Positions 45,076 through 55,600 of a DNA stretch of 64,000 nt are shown piece by piece; position 1 is the stretch's first letter; each line of letters starts with the position of its first letter. Position numbers and translations under genes: made by a program. The notes below the pieces were generated by a model. That model saw only the letters and a program-made list of their open reading frames with translations. It made no database searches and was not told where the DNA came from. Source of the DNA: Butyrivibrio sp. VCB2006 (GTDB lineage Bacteria > Bacillota > Clostridia > Lachnospirales > Lachnospiraceae); the NCBI RefSeq assembly GCF_000420945.1, contig NZ_ATVX01000009.1, positions 110,460 through 174,459 on the forward strand, given 5' to 3'.

Positions 45076-46762
45076 TCATTTTCCAAGAGCAGAAAGCAAT
45101 TCCTCATACTCCATAACGCCGCTAATTTCCTTCATCTCATAACTGTCATAGATATCAATTACTGCTTTTATCTCATTTTCGGTCATTTCTTTGTCCGTTT
45201 CGTTATAATACTCTGAAGATCCGACGTATTCCCCGGAAGCTTCTAATTCCTCTTCTGAAGGCCAGCCATCGCCATCAAGATCATTAAAGTTAATGTGCTT
45301 TACCCAATAATCTGTGGCAAGCTCTCCCTCTTCACGCTTGGACATGTATGACTCATAGTATATAGCACCGGCATGATCAGCATTTCCGTTGTAATAAATT
45401 CCTGTTCCAGGGATGTACGAATATCCCGCATTGCCCATGGCCCCATAGGCCCAATCATTCATCAGGCAATGCGCCTTTCTATTCTCGTAAGCATAAAGAG
45501 ATGCCCCATAACCAGGAACATCGATTACAAGCTCGGGAATATCGTCATCATCTGCATAAATAAGGTCATACTTGTAACCGTCTCGTGCTACATGGTAGAC
45601 CTTTGCAAGCTGAGCGTATAGCTCCTTATAACTTGCAAAAGTACCATCGGAATTACCCCCAAGAAGTGCTGCCTTAAGGCTTGGTATAGTGAACTCTGCC
45701 CCAATCTCCGACATCTTAGCTTCATCCAGATCTGCGAAGTACTCAAATAAGTACTTTGTAGCTACAGCCTCATATAGCAGTACATGCTTGCCAAAATCTG
45801 AGTTCCCCACGATGGCAACATCCTTCATGCCATCACAGTTTAGATCCAGAAACCCGATTGCAAGGATCTTGTTCAAATAACCATTGCCATCATCCGTATA
45901 GACCGAGGTATATAGATCCATCAGATACTTTCCATCTTTGACCAGAGTAATGTCCGATTCATCAGGGTTTGCAGAGTATGTAATAAATCGCACGGGGCCA
46001 TCGATCTGCGGAAGTTCTACTTCAAAGGACTGCTCCTCATCGGAATAATCATCCCACTGGATAGCATTTGACTCTACCATCGCATTTTCATCGGTTTTTG
46101 TAAGCGTGAGAACTCTGTCAGCCCATTTGCCATAGTTTTTTCCCGCATTAGATCCCGGAAGGTCCTCGGAATTAACCCTGAACCTCAGCGTATAGTGGTC
46201 GCCGTTCTTTTCTCCGGATACACATGTGTAGGTGGACTGATAGGCTGCCCAGTGAGTCTTATAATACGAGTCATGTTTATCAACATAATCCCATGTAAGC
46301 GCAGCTGTCGGAATACTGCTCAATCCAGTGTGCGTAACTACATAGTCCTCAAAGTCTTTCTTCCTTATTACAAAAAGATCTCCATAAAGTTCATCCTGGT
46401 TGGTTACTTCCAAATAATCGCTAATCTCTTCCTCGCTAATACCCTCTACAGGCAGGCCTGCGCCGAACTCCAGGACACTATCCCAGTTAATTTCTTCCGG
46501 CGAGTTGAAGGATTCCGTCAGAAAGCCGTTGTACTCTGCTGTATTGAAAAGAGCTGTAAACTCCTTTAACTCATCATCGGACACCTCAGTTGAAACTGAA
46601 TTTTCAGGTGCCTCGCTGGCTTCCCTCTTCATTTGCCTCGCTAACTTCTGACTGGGCAGACTCTGAATCAGCAGCCTCATTATCATTTGAAACATTTGTA
46701 TTGCCACAGGCTGAAACCATCAACACCGTAGCAAATACGCATAAAATACTCTTAAACCTCAT
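45076..46762 (-). pseudogene. Secreted lipoprotein gene interrupted by a frameshift
   Basis: A lipoprotein signal peptide starts at ATG 46762 (MRFKSILCVFATVLMVSACGN, lipobox VSAC) and runs 52 residues in one frame to a TGA at 46606-46604. The remaining 500 or so residues lie in another frame, joined at about 46623-46627 where GAGGGAAGCC has one base too many: removing one G reads SEANEEASEAPENS without a break. The main part has FG-GAP/EF-hand-like segments (FLDLNCDGMKDVAIVGNS, FNDLDGDGWPSEEE), suggesting a calcium-binding surface protein. It may be a true pseudogene or a sequencing error. Confidence 0.75.
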
Positions 46763-46893
46763 CTATTTTCCTTCTTTACAAATTGTTAATATGATTTTTA
46801 ATCTGGTTTTAAGTATAAGCTATAAGATAAATACATCAAGAGGAACAAAACCTCTTGACCCCCTCATAAGAAAACAACTTTTTCATAACACAC

Positions 46894-46962
46894 GCCACTT
46901 GAATCCCCCTTCAGGTGGCTCCTCCCTAAAACAACGCCGTAGCCCTTTAGAAGAGCTACGGC
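46894..46962. repeat. Two adjacent hairpins in the 304-nt gap before phd
   Basis: GCCACTTGAA-tccccc-TTCAGGTGGC (46894-46919, 9 of 10 paired) is followed by GCCGTAGC-ccctttagaag-AGCTACGGC around 46936-46962. The second acts as a plausible terminator. Nothing else recognisable lies between 46763 and 47001. The first hairpin could be an end structure of a lost element. Confidence 0.45.
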
Positions 46963-47001
46963 TTAATGTTTGTATTGAACATATTCGAAGCATTGTCAAA
47001 T

Positions 47002-47039
47002 AATAGTAGGTTGAATTATACCTACTATTTATATATAAT
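47002..47039 (+). promoter_or_regulatory. Promoter and operator of phd-doc
   Basis: TTGAAT (47011-47016) and TATAAT (47034-47039) are 17 nt apart. A perfect 10-bp inverted repeat AATAGTAGGT-tgaattat-ACCTACTATT (47002-47029) covers the -35 and spacer. This fits autorepression by the Phd-Doc complex, as known for this toxin-antitoxin family. Confidence 0.7.
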
Positions 47040-47066
47040 TTAATCATAGAAAGAGAGGTACTCCCC

Positions 47067-47309
47067 ATGACAGTAGATACAAGTATCATGGTTTCCATCA
47101 CAGAAGCCAATCGTAATTTTTCAAAAGTAGCTAAACTTGTTGAAGAGAAAGGCGCAGCGCTTATTCTCAAGAATAATACTCCTTGCTTCCTCATTACAGA
47201 CATAAGGAAGACAGATGAGAATAGCGAAGCCTCTGACGAAGATGTTCTTGCCATATCTCAGAAACTTATGGCACAAAACAAAGAAGCTTATGAGGTGCTG
47301 GCAAAGTGA
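47067..47309 (+). CDS. phd: Antitoxin of the Phd/YefM family
   Basis: The 80-residue protein has the Phd/YefM N-terminal DNA-binding pattern (MVSITEANRNFSKVAKLVEEKGAALILKNNTPCFLITD) and an acidic C-terminal tail that would wrap the toxin. It starts behind AGAGAGG and overlaps the toxin gene by 4 nt (GTGA). It should neutralise Doc and repress the operon through the inverted repeat at 47002-47029. Confidence 0.88.
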   Translation: MTVDTSIMVSITEANRNFSKVAKLVEEKGAALILKNNTPCFLITDIRKTDENSEASDEDVLAISQKLMAQNKEAYEVLAK

Positions 47310-47683
47310 AAAGGCTTACTCAGAAACAGATACTCATGATGCACAAGCAGCTCGTCGAGCAGACTGGAGGCAGTGACAAGGTCTTGAATTATGACCTCTT
47401 GGACTCAGCTCTCGAAAATCCATTTCAGACCTTTGATGGAAAAGAGCTGTACCCTACCATCCAGGAAAAAGCTGCCCGATTAGGATATGGGCTCATCAAG
47501 AACCACTGCATGGAAGATGGAAACAAAAGAATTGGCGCTCATACCATGCTCGTTTTCCTGGCACTTAACGGAATTGAGCTCCAATACACGCAGAAAGAGC
47601 TTTATGAGATAATCCTCGATATCGCAGCAAGTAAAAAAGAATATGAAGATCTTTTAAAGTGGGTAATAGACCACCAGATCTAA
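47306..47683 (+). CDS. doc: Doc-type Fic toxin
   Basis: The 125-residue protein has the Doc/Fic core: NYDLLDSALENPFQTFDGKELYP and then NHCMEDGNKRIGAHTMLVFLALNG, matching HxFx(D/N)(G/A)NKR with Cys in place of Phe. Doc phosphorylates EF-Tu and stops translation. It starts at GTG overlapping the antitoxin stop. As a plasmid addiction module it would stabilise the replicon. Confidence 0.9.
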   Translation: MKRLTQKQILMMHKQLVEQTGGSDKVLNYDLLDSALENPFQTFDGKELYPTIQEKAARLGYGLIKNHCMEDGNKRIGAHTMLVFLALNGIELQYTQKELYEIILDIAASKKEYEDLLKWVIDHQI

Positions 47684-47690
47684 CTAACAA

Positions 47691-47718
47691 TGGGCGGTAC
47701 GTTCACACGCACCGCCCA
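47691..47718. terminator. Bidirectional terminator between doc and flavodoxin gene
   Basis: TGGGCGGT-acgttcacacgc-ACCGCCCA is a perfect 8-bp stem between convergent genes. T-runs are weak on both sides. Confidence 0.6.
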
Positions 47719-47733
47719 CACTTATGCTCTCTA

Positions 47734-48177
47734 TTAAACAATACTATTGTAAAACTCTACAGCGCTCTTCATCTCCTCATCAGTAGGATGTCCCTTCTGA
47801 ATTCCACCTACCAGCTTGAATGGTCCAAAGGTATCAAATCCCTTACAAAGATACTTTCCAACCTCCACACACTGCTTATCAGCCGCGATTTTGCTTATTC
47901 CCTTGAAATAGCTCTTCATCGGATTCCCACAAGTGGCCATGAAAAAGACCTTTTTCTGTGGTGGAAGGTTTACCCGGGCGAAGTTTAAAACCTGCTCAGC
48001 GAACTCTCCATAGTAAATACCGCTGGCAAAACCAATCACATCATATCCATGAAGATCCTGCTCGCGCTTCTGCGTCACATCAATAAGATCAACCTCTGGA
48101 TGTTCTGCCTTAATGGCATCAACAAGCTTCTTTGTATTCTCATGGTGCTTGGAATAATAGATAATACAACTGCTCAA
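47734..48177 (-). CDS. Flavodoxin-domain protein
   Basis: The protein of about 147 residues has an FMN-binding loop (IIYYSKHHENTKKLVDAI) and the second flavin region (DVIGFASGIYYGEFAEQV and MATCGNPMKSYFKGI). It is a soluble electron carrier or a small FMN reductase-like protein, distinct from the flavodoxin at 39709. I place the start at TTG 48177, 10 nt after AGGGGAG; a longer frame begins at 48219 without a ribosome site. Confidence 0.8.
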   Translation of the reverse strand: MSSCIIYYSKHHENTKKLVDAIKAEHPEVDLIDVTQKREQDLHGYDVIGFASGIYYGEFAEQVLNFARVNLPPQKKVFFMATCGNPMKSYFKGISKIAADKQCVEVGKYLCKGFDTFGPFKLVGGIQKGHPTDEEMKSAVEFYNSIV

Positions 48178-48265
48178 AACTCTTTTTACTCCCCTAAAAT
48201 GATAGGTATATGATAACACAAACTTATATTTTTAGCTTCAGGGCTTTTCGAGCAAATCATACAAA

Positions 48266-48838
48266 TTATACATCCATTGGAATACACGGAATTCTTCTTC
48301 CACAAATCTTTTGCACACTTTCATCTTTTCCAGGATATAGAATAACCAGATTATTTATTATTAGGCCTCCAGTCTGCGCAAGTTCATTGACTTTATCTTC
48401 TGTCGTAATCAAGAACGCTTGCCCAGCCTTTTTATGAGGCTTATATATTTCAGCAAAATTGATGCCGTCTCCGCTTTCAGCTTCTTCAATAGCCATACTG
48501 TCCAAATTAGTTCTAAGCCCCTTCACTGAAACAGAAACAGCTGATCTGATTGCTTTGACTAACACAAGCTCTTTCTTCGACCAAATAAAAAGGCGGTATT
48601 TTGTTTTCTTAAAAAACTTATCAGTTGATAAAAAAGCGTATAATGCATCGCAGATCAGTCCAGCAGCATCATTGCCCACTTCAGAGTCAACAATTATTGT
48701 CCCAAACTCGTGTGCAACAGTGTCTTCACTTACTTCTAAAGCTCCTTCTATGCGCCTTGAAGGTACATATTCGCTGCTTTGTGGCAGCCTTTTATAAAGC
48801 TCTTTACGCAAAGGTCTAGTAAATTCCTTATCAACCAT
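48266..48838 (-). CDS. Hypothetical protein downstream of an AAA+ ATPase
   Basis: No family is recognised for this 190-residue protein (MVDKEFTRPLRKELYKRLP onward). It follows the AAA+ gene by 14 nt on the same strand behind AAAGGAGGGAACTGCG, so a shared function is likely. The middle segment VGNDAAGLICDALYAFLSTDKFFKKTKYRLFIWSKKEL appears to be a compact alpha/beta fold. Confidence 0.65.
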   Translation of the reverse strand: MVDKEFTRPLRKELYKRLPQSSEYVPSRRIEGALEVSEDTVAHEFGTIIVDSEVGNDAAGLICDALYAFLSTDKFFKKTKYRLFIWSKKELVLVKAIRSAVSVSVKGLRTNLDSMAIEEAESGDGINFAEIYKPHKKAGQAFLITTEDKVNELAQTGGLIINNLVILYPGKDESVQKICGRRIPCIPMDV

Positions 48839-48852
48839 CGCAGTTCCCTCCT

Positions 48853-50922
48853 TTATACTCCAAACCCTATCTTCTTCTCGTCTTTCCCCACCTTTCCGGC
48901 ATTGACCTCAAAGTCCTCTGCCTTCAACACCTTGAGCGCTTCTCTGTCGATCGTCTTTCCTGCATTCTCCGCCATTATTCTTCCAGCCTGAGCCATCTCT
49001 GTCTGCTCAAGAAGTGTCCTTACAAACCTGCCATTACCAAATTCCTTCTTCTGGGATGCATTACGGAATATCTCCATGCACTTATCTGATGCACCATCCG
49101 CAAGAGAATATCCCTTCTTACCAGCCATAAGGTCCAGAATCTGGCCCAGTTCCTCCGCCTTATAATCTGGGAAATCGATATGAAACGCTATTCTGCTTCT
49201 CAGGCCTTCATTCTTATCCAGGAAAGCTTTCATCTTCTCAGGATATCCAGCAAAAATCACGATTACATCATCCCTATGATTCTCCATCTCTTGGACAATG
49301 GTATTTATAGCCTCGTCCCCAAAGCTGTTGCTGTCATCTACCAATGCATAAGCCTCATCGATGAAAAGAATGCCTCCCTTAGCCTCCCTGAACTTAGCCC
49401 TCACGGTCTTGGCCGTCCAGCCTACATACTTTCCAACAAGGTCCGCACGTCCACACTCAACGAATCTATTTCCATCCATCACTTCTTCCTTATATAAGAT
49501 GTCTGCCAGCAGCCTGGCAACCGTCGTCTTAGCAGTGCCCGGATTTCCGGTAAAGATCATGTGCATAGAAGGCTTGTAGTTGTCCATTCCCATCTCGCTT
49601 CTAATCTTTCTGACCTTTGCTGAATTCAAAATATCATTAACAGTCTTCTTGACCTCTGTGAGGCCAATCATGCCCATAAGCTCTTTATATGGCTCAATCT
49701 CGCACTTCTTCTCCTTGACGTCATAGTAGTTGACCTTTTCATAAGCCAGGTAATGCATCTTCTTGAGACTATCCTTATAAATCTTGTTGATTGTTGAGTA
49801 TGCCTCTCCTACGGAAAAGAGCTGCTTATCAGGCAGCGCTACGTCAATATCAGCATCAGTGACCTTCATTCCCTTTTCCTTCATCTGTTTCTTAATAAAA
49901 TCAGCAGCAAGGTCGCGATTTACCGTTCCTTCTCTTAGCTCAACTATATCAACATCTTCCTGGATTGTACTCATTAGAGCCTTTGAAAACCCTGGATTTT
50001 CAGTGAGCTCAACAAAGATAAACAGGGTGTTTACCTGATACTTCTCAATCTGCTTGTCAAAAAAATGTATGACTTCATGATATGCAGATGCATAACTTCC
50101 ATGGTCTTCCTCAGTGCCGGACATATCTATCACAACGACTCCACCTTGAGCATGATCAACGGTGTGAACAAACTCATCTTCGTCGTAGCAGCCCTCTGTA
50201 ATCTCATAGATCTTATTCACTCTGTTTCCCAGAAGTCTGTTGTTGGATCTCAAAGCGTTGACCAGAACATCAACCATACCATTAGCTGAATCCATATTTG
50301 ACGCTGAAACCTTGTAGTGCACCGGGTTTCCGTAATATTTCTTTTCATTCCTGTCAGAATAAATTCTCTCAATCTCTTCGACCAACGACTTATCTGCCAG
50401 TATCTTGGTGGCTTCCTCTTTCGCTTTTGAAAGGTTCCATTTCTTCCCATCCATCAGCTTTTCTTTTATACTGAAGGCTCTTTCATTGAAGTAATCAGTC
50501 CCCAATTCTGAAATGGTGTCATAGGAACTGTTCAACAGCTCATAAAAAGGCGCCTTGTTGATCATAATATTAAACTCATGAACGGTTATCTCCCTGACTT
50601 CGGAAAAAGAAATATCATCAACATCAAAGTGCTCTGTCAGATAGCCAGTGATCTTCTTCTTAAAATTCTTCATTGAATACTTATTAAGATCCACAGAAAA
50701 GACGACCTTCAATTCCTCAGCTCTTGCCGAGTACACCAAAAGAGAAAACGGATCTTCGTGCCCATCTTTGTTACTGAAGATTCCGTTCATATTCCTGAGC
50801 TTAGTATTAAAGCTTCGTTTTTCTTCTTCGCTAGATGGCGTATAAGTAAGCTTGCGATCCTCATCACAGCCAAATGGAAGGCTCATAGCCTTATAAGTCA
50901 CAATGGCACTATAAAAATTCAT
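48853..50922 (-). CDS. AAA+ ATPase of the CbbX/SpoVK type
   Basis: The 689-residue protein has a C-terminal AAA+ module of the CbxX/CfqX-SpoVK kind: GLTEVKKTVNDIL, Walker A FTGNPGTAKTTVARLL near 460, GKYVGWTAKTV, Walker B ILFIDEAYALVDD, FAGYPEKMKAF and GLRSRIAFHIDF. The N-terminal 400 residues hold a degenerate ATPase-like domain (VVVIDMSGTEED, NTLFIFVELTENPG) without a P-loop. Such enzymes remodel protein complexes. It shares an operon with the next minus-strand gene. Confidence 0.88.
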   Translation of the reverse strand: MNFYSAIVTYKAMSLPFGCDEDRKLTYTPSSEEEKRSFNTKLRNMNGIFSNKDGHEDPFSLLVYSARAEELKVVFSVDLNKYSMKNFKKKITGYLTEHFDVDDISFSEVREITVHEFNIMINKAPFYELLNSSYDTISELGTDYFNERAFSIKEKLMDGKKWNLSKAKEEATKILADKSLVEEIERIYSDRNEKKYYGNPVHYKVSASNMDSANGMVDVLVNALRSNNRLLGNRVNKIYEITEGCYDEDEFVHTVDHAQGGVVVIDMSGTEEDHGSYASAYHEVIHFFDKQIEKYQVNTLFIFVELTENPGFSKALMSTIQEDVDIVELREGTVNRDLAADFIKKQMKEKGMKVTDADIDVALPDKQLFSVGEAYSTINKIYKDSLKKMHYLAYEKVNYYDVKEKKCEIEPYKELMGMIGLTEVKKTVNDILNSAKVRKIRSEMGMDNYKPSMHMIFTGNPGTAKTTVARLLADILYKEEVMDGNRFVECGRADLVGKYVGWTAKTVRAKFREAKGGILFIDEAYALVDDSNSFGDEAINTIVQEMENHRDDVIVIFAGYPEKMKAFLDKNEGLRSRIAFHIDFPDYKAEELGQILDLMAGKKGYSLADGASDKCMEIFRNASQKKEFGNGRFVRTLLEQTEMAQAGRIMAENAGKTIDREALKVLKAEDFEVNAGKVGKDEKKIGFGV

Positions 50923-51006
50923 CCTTGTACCTCCGTCTGAATCACGCTTTTCCTTCTTTTCACCTTCATAGTATCAGACGGATGGTACAAAAATTTGCAC
51001 ATTAAA

Positions 51007-51028
51007 AAGAGCCCCATTCGAGGCTCTT
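51007..51028 (-). terminator. Terminator of the WYL operon
   Basis: AAGAGCC-ccattcga-GGCTCTT is a perfect 7-bp stem followed by TTTTTAAT on the minus strand, 57 nt after the last gene of the WYL operon. Downstream on the same strand, CCGTCTGA (50932-50939) and TCAGACGG (50976-50983) form an inverted repeat before the AAA+ gene. Confidence 0.7.
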
Positions 51029-51084
51029 CCAGGTCACTTAATACTTGATTTTATTGGTGGTGTTACTCCGACACGCAAGGCATA

Positions 51085-51312
51085 TCATTGCAGTCTCGCA
51101 CACCATTCAGCATAATCTCGCCAGTCCTGTTGTGTGGTATTCTCATCAATAATAAAATCATCCTTAGCTATTTCAGAGGTTACCTTCCATGGGTATGTTA
51201 TCTCCTCAGTGCTCTTAATCTCATTAAATGCACTCCATATATGTCCAAATATTTGTTTCTTCGATCTCTCATTACCTTCATTATCAATCAGCCTAAATTC
51301 ATCTGTCCACAT
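51085..51312 (-). CDS. Small acidic protein, paralogue of the gene at 52373
   Basis: This 75-residue protein (MWTDEFRLIDNEGNERSKKQ) matches the 74-residue protein encoded at 52373-52597 along its length: DxFxLxDxxGN near the start and TTQ(Q/E)xWR(D/E)YAxxCxRL at the end. It is the third gene of the WYL operon. Function is unknown; it may be a partner or ligand-sensing subunit of the regulator between the two copies. Confidence 0.75.
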   Translation of the reverse strand: MWTDEFRLIDNEGNERSKKQIFGHIWSAFNEIKSTEEITYPWKVTSEIAKDDFIIDENTTQQDWRDYAEWCARLQ

Positions 51313-51332
51313 ATGCCATACCTCCTGTCTTA

Positions 51333-52340
51333 TTAAACTTTCTTACCGTACTTTTGGCTCATCTTCTTGATCTCTTTTGCCAGTTCTTCTCTTAGACTTG
51401 GCGGAGATAATACTTCCACGTATGGTCCGTACTGAAGGGCCCAGCAGAAAATGGCGTTCTCATTACTTCTTACCATAATTTCCAGATCATCTTCAGTGCT
51501 TTTTAGGATCTTGAAATCCTTGCCAAACCAGTCTACAAGTACATCCATCATATTAGGAGTGGTCTTTAACGTTACATTCAGCGTCTCACCGCAGAACATA
51601 TAGATATGTTCTGCCATATGCTTGGAAAGGTTAAGCTGCCCTTCCAGGCCGTTTACATCCTTTTGCGGCTTGACCTTCTCATCAAGGATCATGACGTTTG
51701 TCATCTTATCGATTCTGTAATAAGCGATATCATCGTATTTATCGAAGTTTCCTAAAAGATAATAATGCCCTGCGGAAGCCACCATCTGATATGGATTTAC
51801 CACATAGTTCCTGCCAAGGTCATGCATCTTGAAATCCAGACCATACTTACAGTAGTGAAAAGAGATTTTTTTCTTATTATCAATTGCCTCGTCAATGGCG
51901 CTGACGTTGTAGAGAACCTGCTTATTATCAGTGCGGTTCATGGTCGGCGTCGGCTTAACATGAGAAACACGCATATCAAAATATATGTTGCCGAAGGACT
52001 TCAGCTTTTCGATGAGTCTTTTGGCATAGGCATCTGAAATGGTCTTGGAAAAAAGCACAGAATCGATGAGCAGACGCAGTTCAGCATCCTCAAACTCCCT
52101 GCTGATGAGGTAATATCCGTTACCCTCTTCCATGGATATCTCATAACCCATGTCCACTAAAGACAGGACATTCGCCTTAACAGAGCGGCGGTCAATCTTC
52201 TCAACTCCATAGTCAGACCTGAGAATCCTGATGATTGCCTGCTGCGTCAAGGGATGCTCCGCATCAGAATATCTCCGCAGGACGTCCAATATCAACAGAT
52301 TCAACATCTTTTTTGTTTCAGTACCATATACTTTGATCAT
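51333..52340 (-). CDS. WYL-domain transcriptional regulator
   Basis: The 335-residue protein has an N-terminal winged helix (HPLTQQAIIRILRSDYGVEKIDRRSVKANVLSL) and a WYL domain with VVNPYQMVASAGHYYLLGNF and AYYRIDKMTNV. The C-terminal extension ends YVEVLSPPSLREELAKEI. Like other WYL proteins, it may respond to nucleic acid or nucleotide ligands. It is flanked in one operon by two small paralogues, an arrangement I do not know from the literature. The nearby addAB and exonuclease genes make a DNA-damage role attractive, but that is a guess. Confidence 0.88.
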   Translation of the reverse strand: MIKVYGTETKKMLNLLILDVLRRYSDAEHPLTQQAIIRILRSDYGVEKIDRRSVKANVLSLVDMGYEISMEEGNGYYLISREFEDAELRLLIDSVLFSKTISDAYAKRLIEKLKSFGNIYFDMRVSHVKPTPTMNRTDNKQVLYNVSAIDEAIDNKKKISFHYCKYGLDFKMHDLGRNYVVNPYQMVASAGHYYLLGNFDKYDDIAYYRIDKMTNVMILDEKVKPQKDVNGLEGQLNLSKHMAEHIYMFCGETLNVTLKTTPNMMDVLVDWFGKDFKILKSTEDDLEIMVRSNENAIFCWALQYGPYVEVLSPPSLREELAKEIKKMSQKYGKKV

Positions 52341-52372
52341 GACAGTCTCCCAAAGTTATTCAATACTCTTTA

Positions 52373-52597
52373 TCAGTCCAAAAGCCTTAGACAACCATCC
52401 GCATACTCACGCCACTCTTCCTGAGTAGTCTTTGCTGTGACTTTAAACTCATTTCCAGAAACATCTGACCTGATGTAATAGACATCGTCCTCACCAATTC
52501 CCCTCTCGTCGAGGAACACTTTGAGGTGCTGAACCATCATCTTTTCCTTAAGAACATTTCCGTCTTTGTCCTTCAAAACAAAACTATCTGTCAACAT
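52373..52597 (-). CDS. Small acidic protein, first gene of the WYL operon
   Basis: This 74-residue protein (MLTDSFVLKDKDGNVLKEKM) is a paralogue of the one at 51085, sharing the TTQEEWREYADGCLRL ending. ATG 52597 follows AAAGGAG. It heads the three-gene operon small-WYL-small. The function is not known. Confidence 0.75.
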   Translation of the reverse strand: MLTDSFVLKDKDGNVLKEKMMVQHLKVFLDERGIGEDDVYYIRSDVSGNEFKVTAKTTQEEWREYADGCLRLLD

Positions 52598-52684
52598 ATG
52601 TCTGGCTCCTTTCTTTTAAAAGAACTGTCTCATCCTCTTAAATGATAAGCCATGGTCATGTGCATTTTTATGTTCATGGTTTCA

Positions 52685-55600
52685 TCACACATCTATATGA
52701 TACGTCAGAGCATCTGCGTCTTCTCCGGTTGTCTCCTTGAATGCCTTGATATATGCAGATAACTGTGCCTGGTACTTCGTATCCAGATCACTTCCGTCAG
52801 CATTGGTCTTGTAATCTACGATATGCCACTGGCCATCCTTGGAGTAGATTACGTCCATGATTCCGTTCCAAATAACAAGTCCATCAGAATCATCCCTATA
52901 GCAGAAAGGAACCTCACAGTATACTTCATCTGCACCAATAAGCGTATTCAATATATCCTGTGGAAGACCGTTTGTCTGGGCATAGCCGCCAGATCTCATA
53001 TGTTCTGCTACAGCCGTCAGCCTCTTTGCAATAACCTTCTCATATGGCTCAAACTCAGCTGTTCTGTACTCTCGGATTATCTCCATAATGGCATCGGAAA
53101 CATCAAGCTTATTCCTAGTGGAAACCATCATTTCCATGAGTTTGTGGACCATGGTTCCAGTAAGAGCCGCCATCCCGCCACGAGAGCCTGCATCAACAGT
53201 CGGTTTCGCATCTTTGCCCTTTAACGAATCAGTACTCGAAGCCTCATTATTATCTACTGCAACTGTACTCTGGGCCTCATCTTTATCAGCAAGCTTTGAT
53301 TTCAGCTCCAATCTGCTCGGATTCTCAATAGTATAAGTGCCGGTCTCAGAATCTCTATCATTAAGAGCACATCCTTCCTGGGCTTCCTCATAGAGCTTCG
53401 CAGCGTCGGCAACCTGTACATCCGTCTTTCCCTTTTCTGTAGGCTCAGTCAGAACCGAGAAGATATCGCCATCTACTGAAGCAAGCAAGTCTTTCCACTT
53501 ACAATCCTGCACTTCGTTCCCGCCTCTTAAGTAAACACTGTTGCAGATGATCAGCACATTACGGGCTCTGGTTGCTGCAACATAAACGAGCCTTTGCCCC
53601 TCAGCCTTCAGCGAAGCATCCTCAGCCGCCTTCTCATCAGCAAAGCTACTAGTTTCAAAGTATTTCCAGGTGCCTCCATTATCAAGTTTCTCACCTAGAG
53701 AGAACACATAGCCTTCCGAACCTTTCTCTCCATGAACAAACCTGGATGTGGAGCCAAAAGACTTACCAGACGAAGCCGCCAGTATTACAATTGGCGCTTC
53801 CAGACCTTTCACCTTATGAAGATTCGCCATATGAACACAGTCCTTGCTGTCATTTAAGCTAAGGCATCTCTCTTCATCGGACTCCCCGGCAATCAGCTCA
53901 GACAAAAGAGCTGCTCCGTCCTTCAAGGTCACAACCTCTCCGGACTTTTCTGCATTCCTGATAAGCTCCAGCGTGTAATAGACTACTTCAAGATTATCAG
54001 CTTCCACCACCTCATATACCTTGAATTCATCCATTATTCTGGAGAAAAGAGCTGCCGGCGACAGTCTCTGCGCTTCCCTGCTCAAGTCCTTCAGCATCTC
54101 CAGCTTCTCTTTTACCTTCTGCACGGCTTCCGTCTGGTCCGAAAGCTCTTTTGCATAATTCAGTGCAAGAACTCCGCCCTTAGATCGGAACTCCATAATA
54201 TCTTGTTTCGATATTCCCAGAACCTTACCGCTCAGCGCGCCATAAAGGGCAATCTTGTCCTCAGGATCTGCCACAGCAGTATAGATCAGCAGAATCTCCC
54301 GAAGCGCCTCATTCTCTCCGAAGGGAACAGAACCCTCAACCTTAGTCGGAATCTCTCTTGAACTAAGTTCAGCACCAATAGGCGCAAGCCCTTTCTTTGC
54401 ACCAGTAATGATCATGATATCGCTGTACTTGATAGGCCTCGGTGCATCATCACCATCGGTGGATACGAGATACTCCGGCCTTCCTACAAGCCGCTCTATC
54501 ATGTCAGCAATCTTGACCGGATCTGCCTCATCCGGATTATCCTTGGCCGCCTGTCCCGTATATGCCTTATACGAATATATGCCCTGGAACTCGCCATTTA
54601 TCTCTTCGGGAAGAGGAATCTCCTCGAACTTACTCTGATCATCAGTCTCTTCAGGCAGCATCTCAGAAAAGACCTTGTTATAGTACGTGCACAAAGCCCG
54701 TGTAGACCTGAAGTTTCTGGACAGCATTGCTATCGCACCGCCATTCTTCTCAAACAGCTTCTTCACATTCAGGAACGACGTAACATCCGCGCTTCTGAAC
54801 CTGTAAATGGACTGCTTGGGGTCACCAACTATGAAAAGAGATCCCGGCTTGGGCTCGCAGTCTCTCCACTGAGGCACAGGCTTTTTTGCCGTCAGATAAA
54901 AGAACACTTCCGCCTGCATAGGATTTGTGTCCTGGAACTCATCGATCAGGAAATAGCTATGACGCTCATAGATGTAATTGATGAGCTTTCCATCCTTCTC
55001 AGCATCCTTCTTGAGCATATTCCTCAGGTAAAAGAGATAGTCAAAGTAGGTAAGGCATCCCTTTTCCAGCATAGCCTGCTCAATGATTGGAATGCATCTA
55101 TTCAAAAAAGTCATGGAAATGTTGTACTTAAGCTCACCGGCCTTTACAAACAAACCTTCTTCCTGACCAACAGAACATTCAAGCCACTTGCCCTTAGCTC
55201 CGCCGGGTTCAAAGAGTCCTCCAAGAGAAGCTCCAAAATCATCAACTGCACCAGGAATTGTTCGAATATCTTTCAGATCCTTAAGCGCACTAAGTATACC
55301 GGTAAAGTCATTAGACCACTTTCGTTTAAGCACATTATAAATGGATTCAATTTTTGCCCATGCTTCTCTGCTTTCCTTTTTGCCGTCATACATGACTTCA
55401 GGGTGATCCTTAAGGCACTTTACGGCTCTTATTATCTCGGTTCTCTGATTACCATATTCTTTATCCATGTCAAAAGAAGTGATCTCTTTGTAATTGAAAT
55501 GCACGTTCCGGTTGTCCATAAGAAGCTGCATTCCCTTTACAAACACCTCCTCTGCAGACCTGTTGACTGAGCGGAAGCCCTTGGCCAGGTCCTGTATCTC

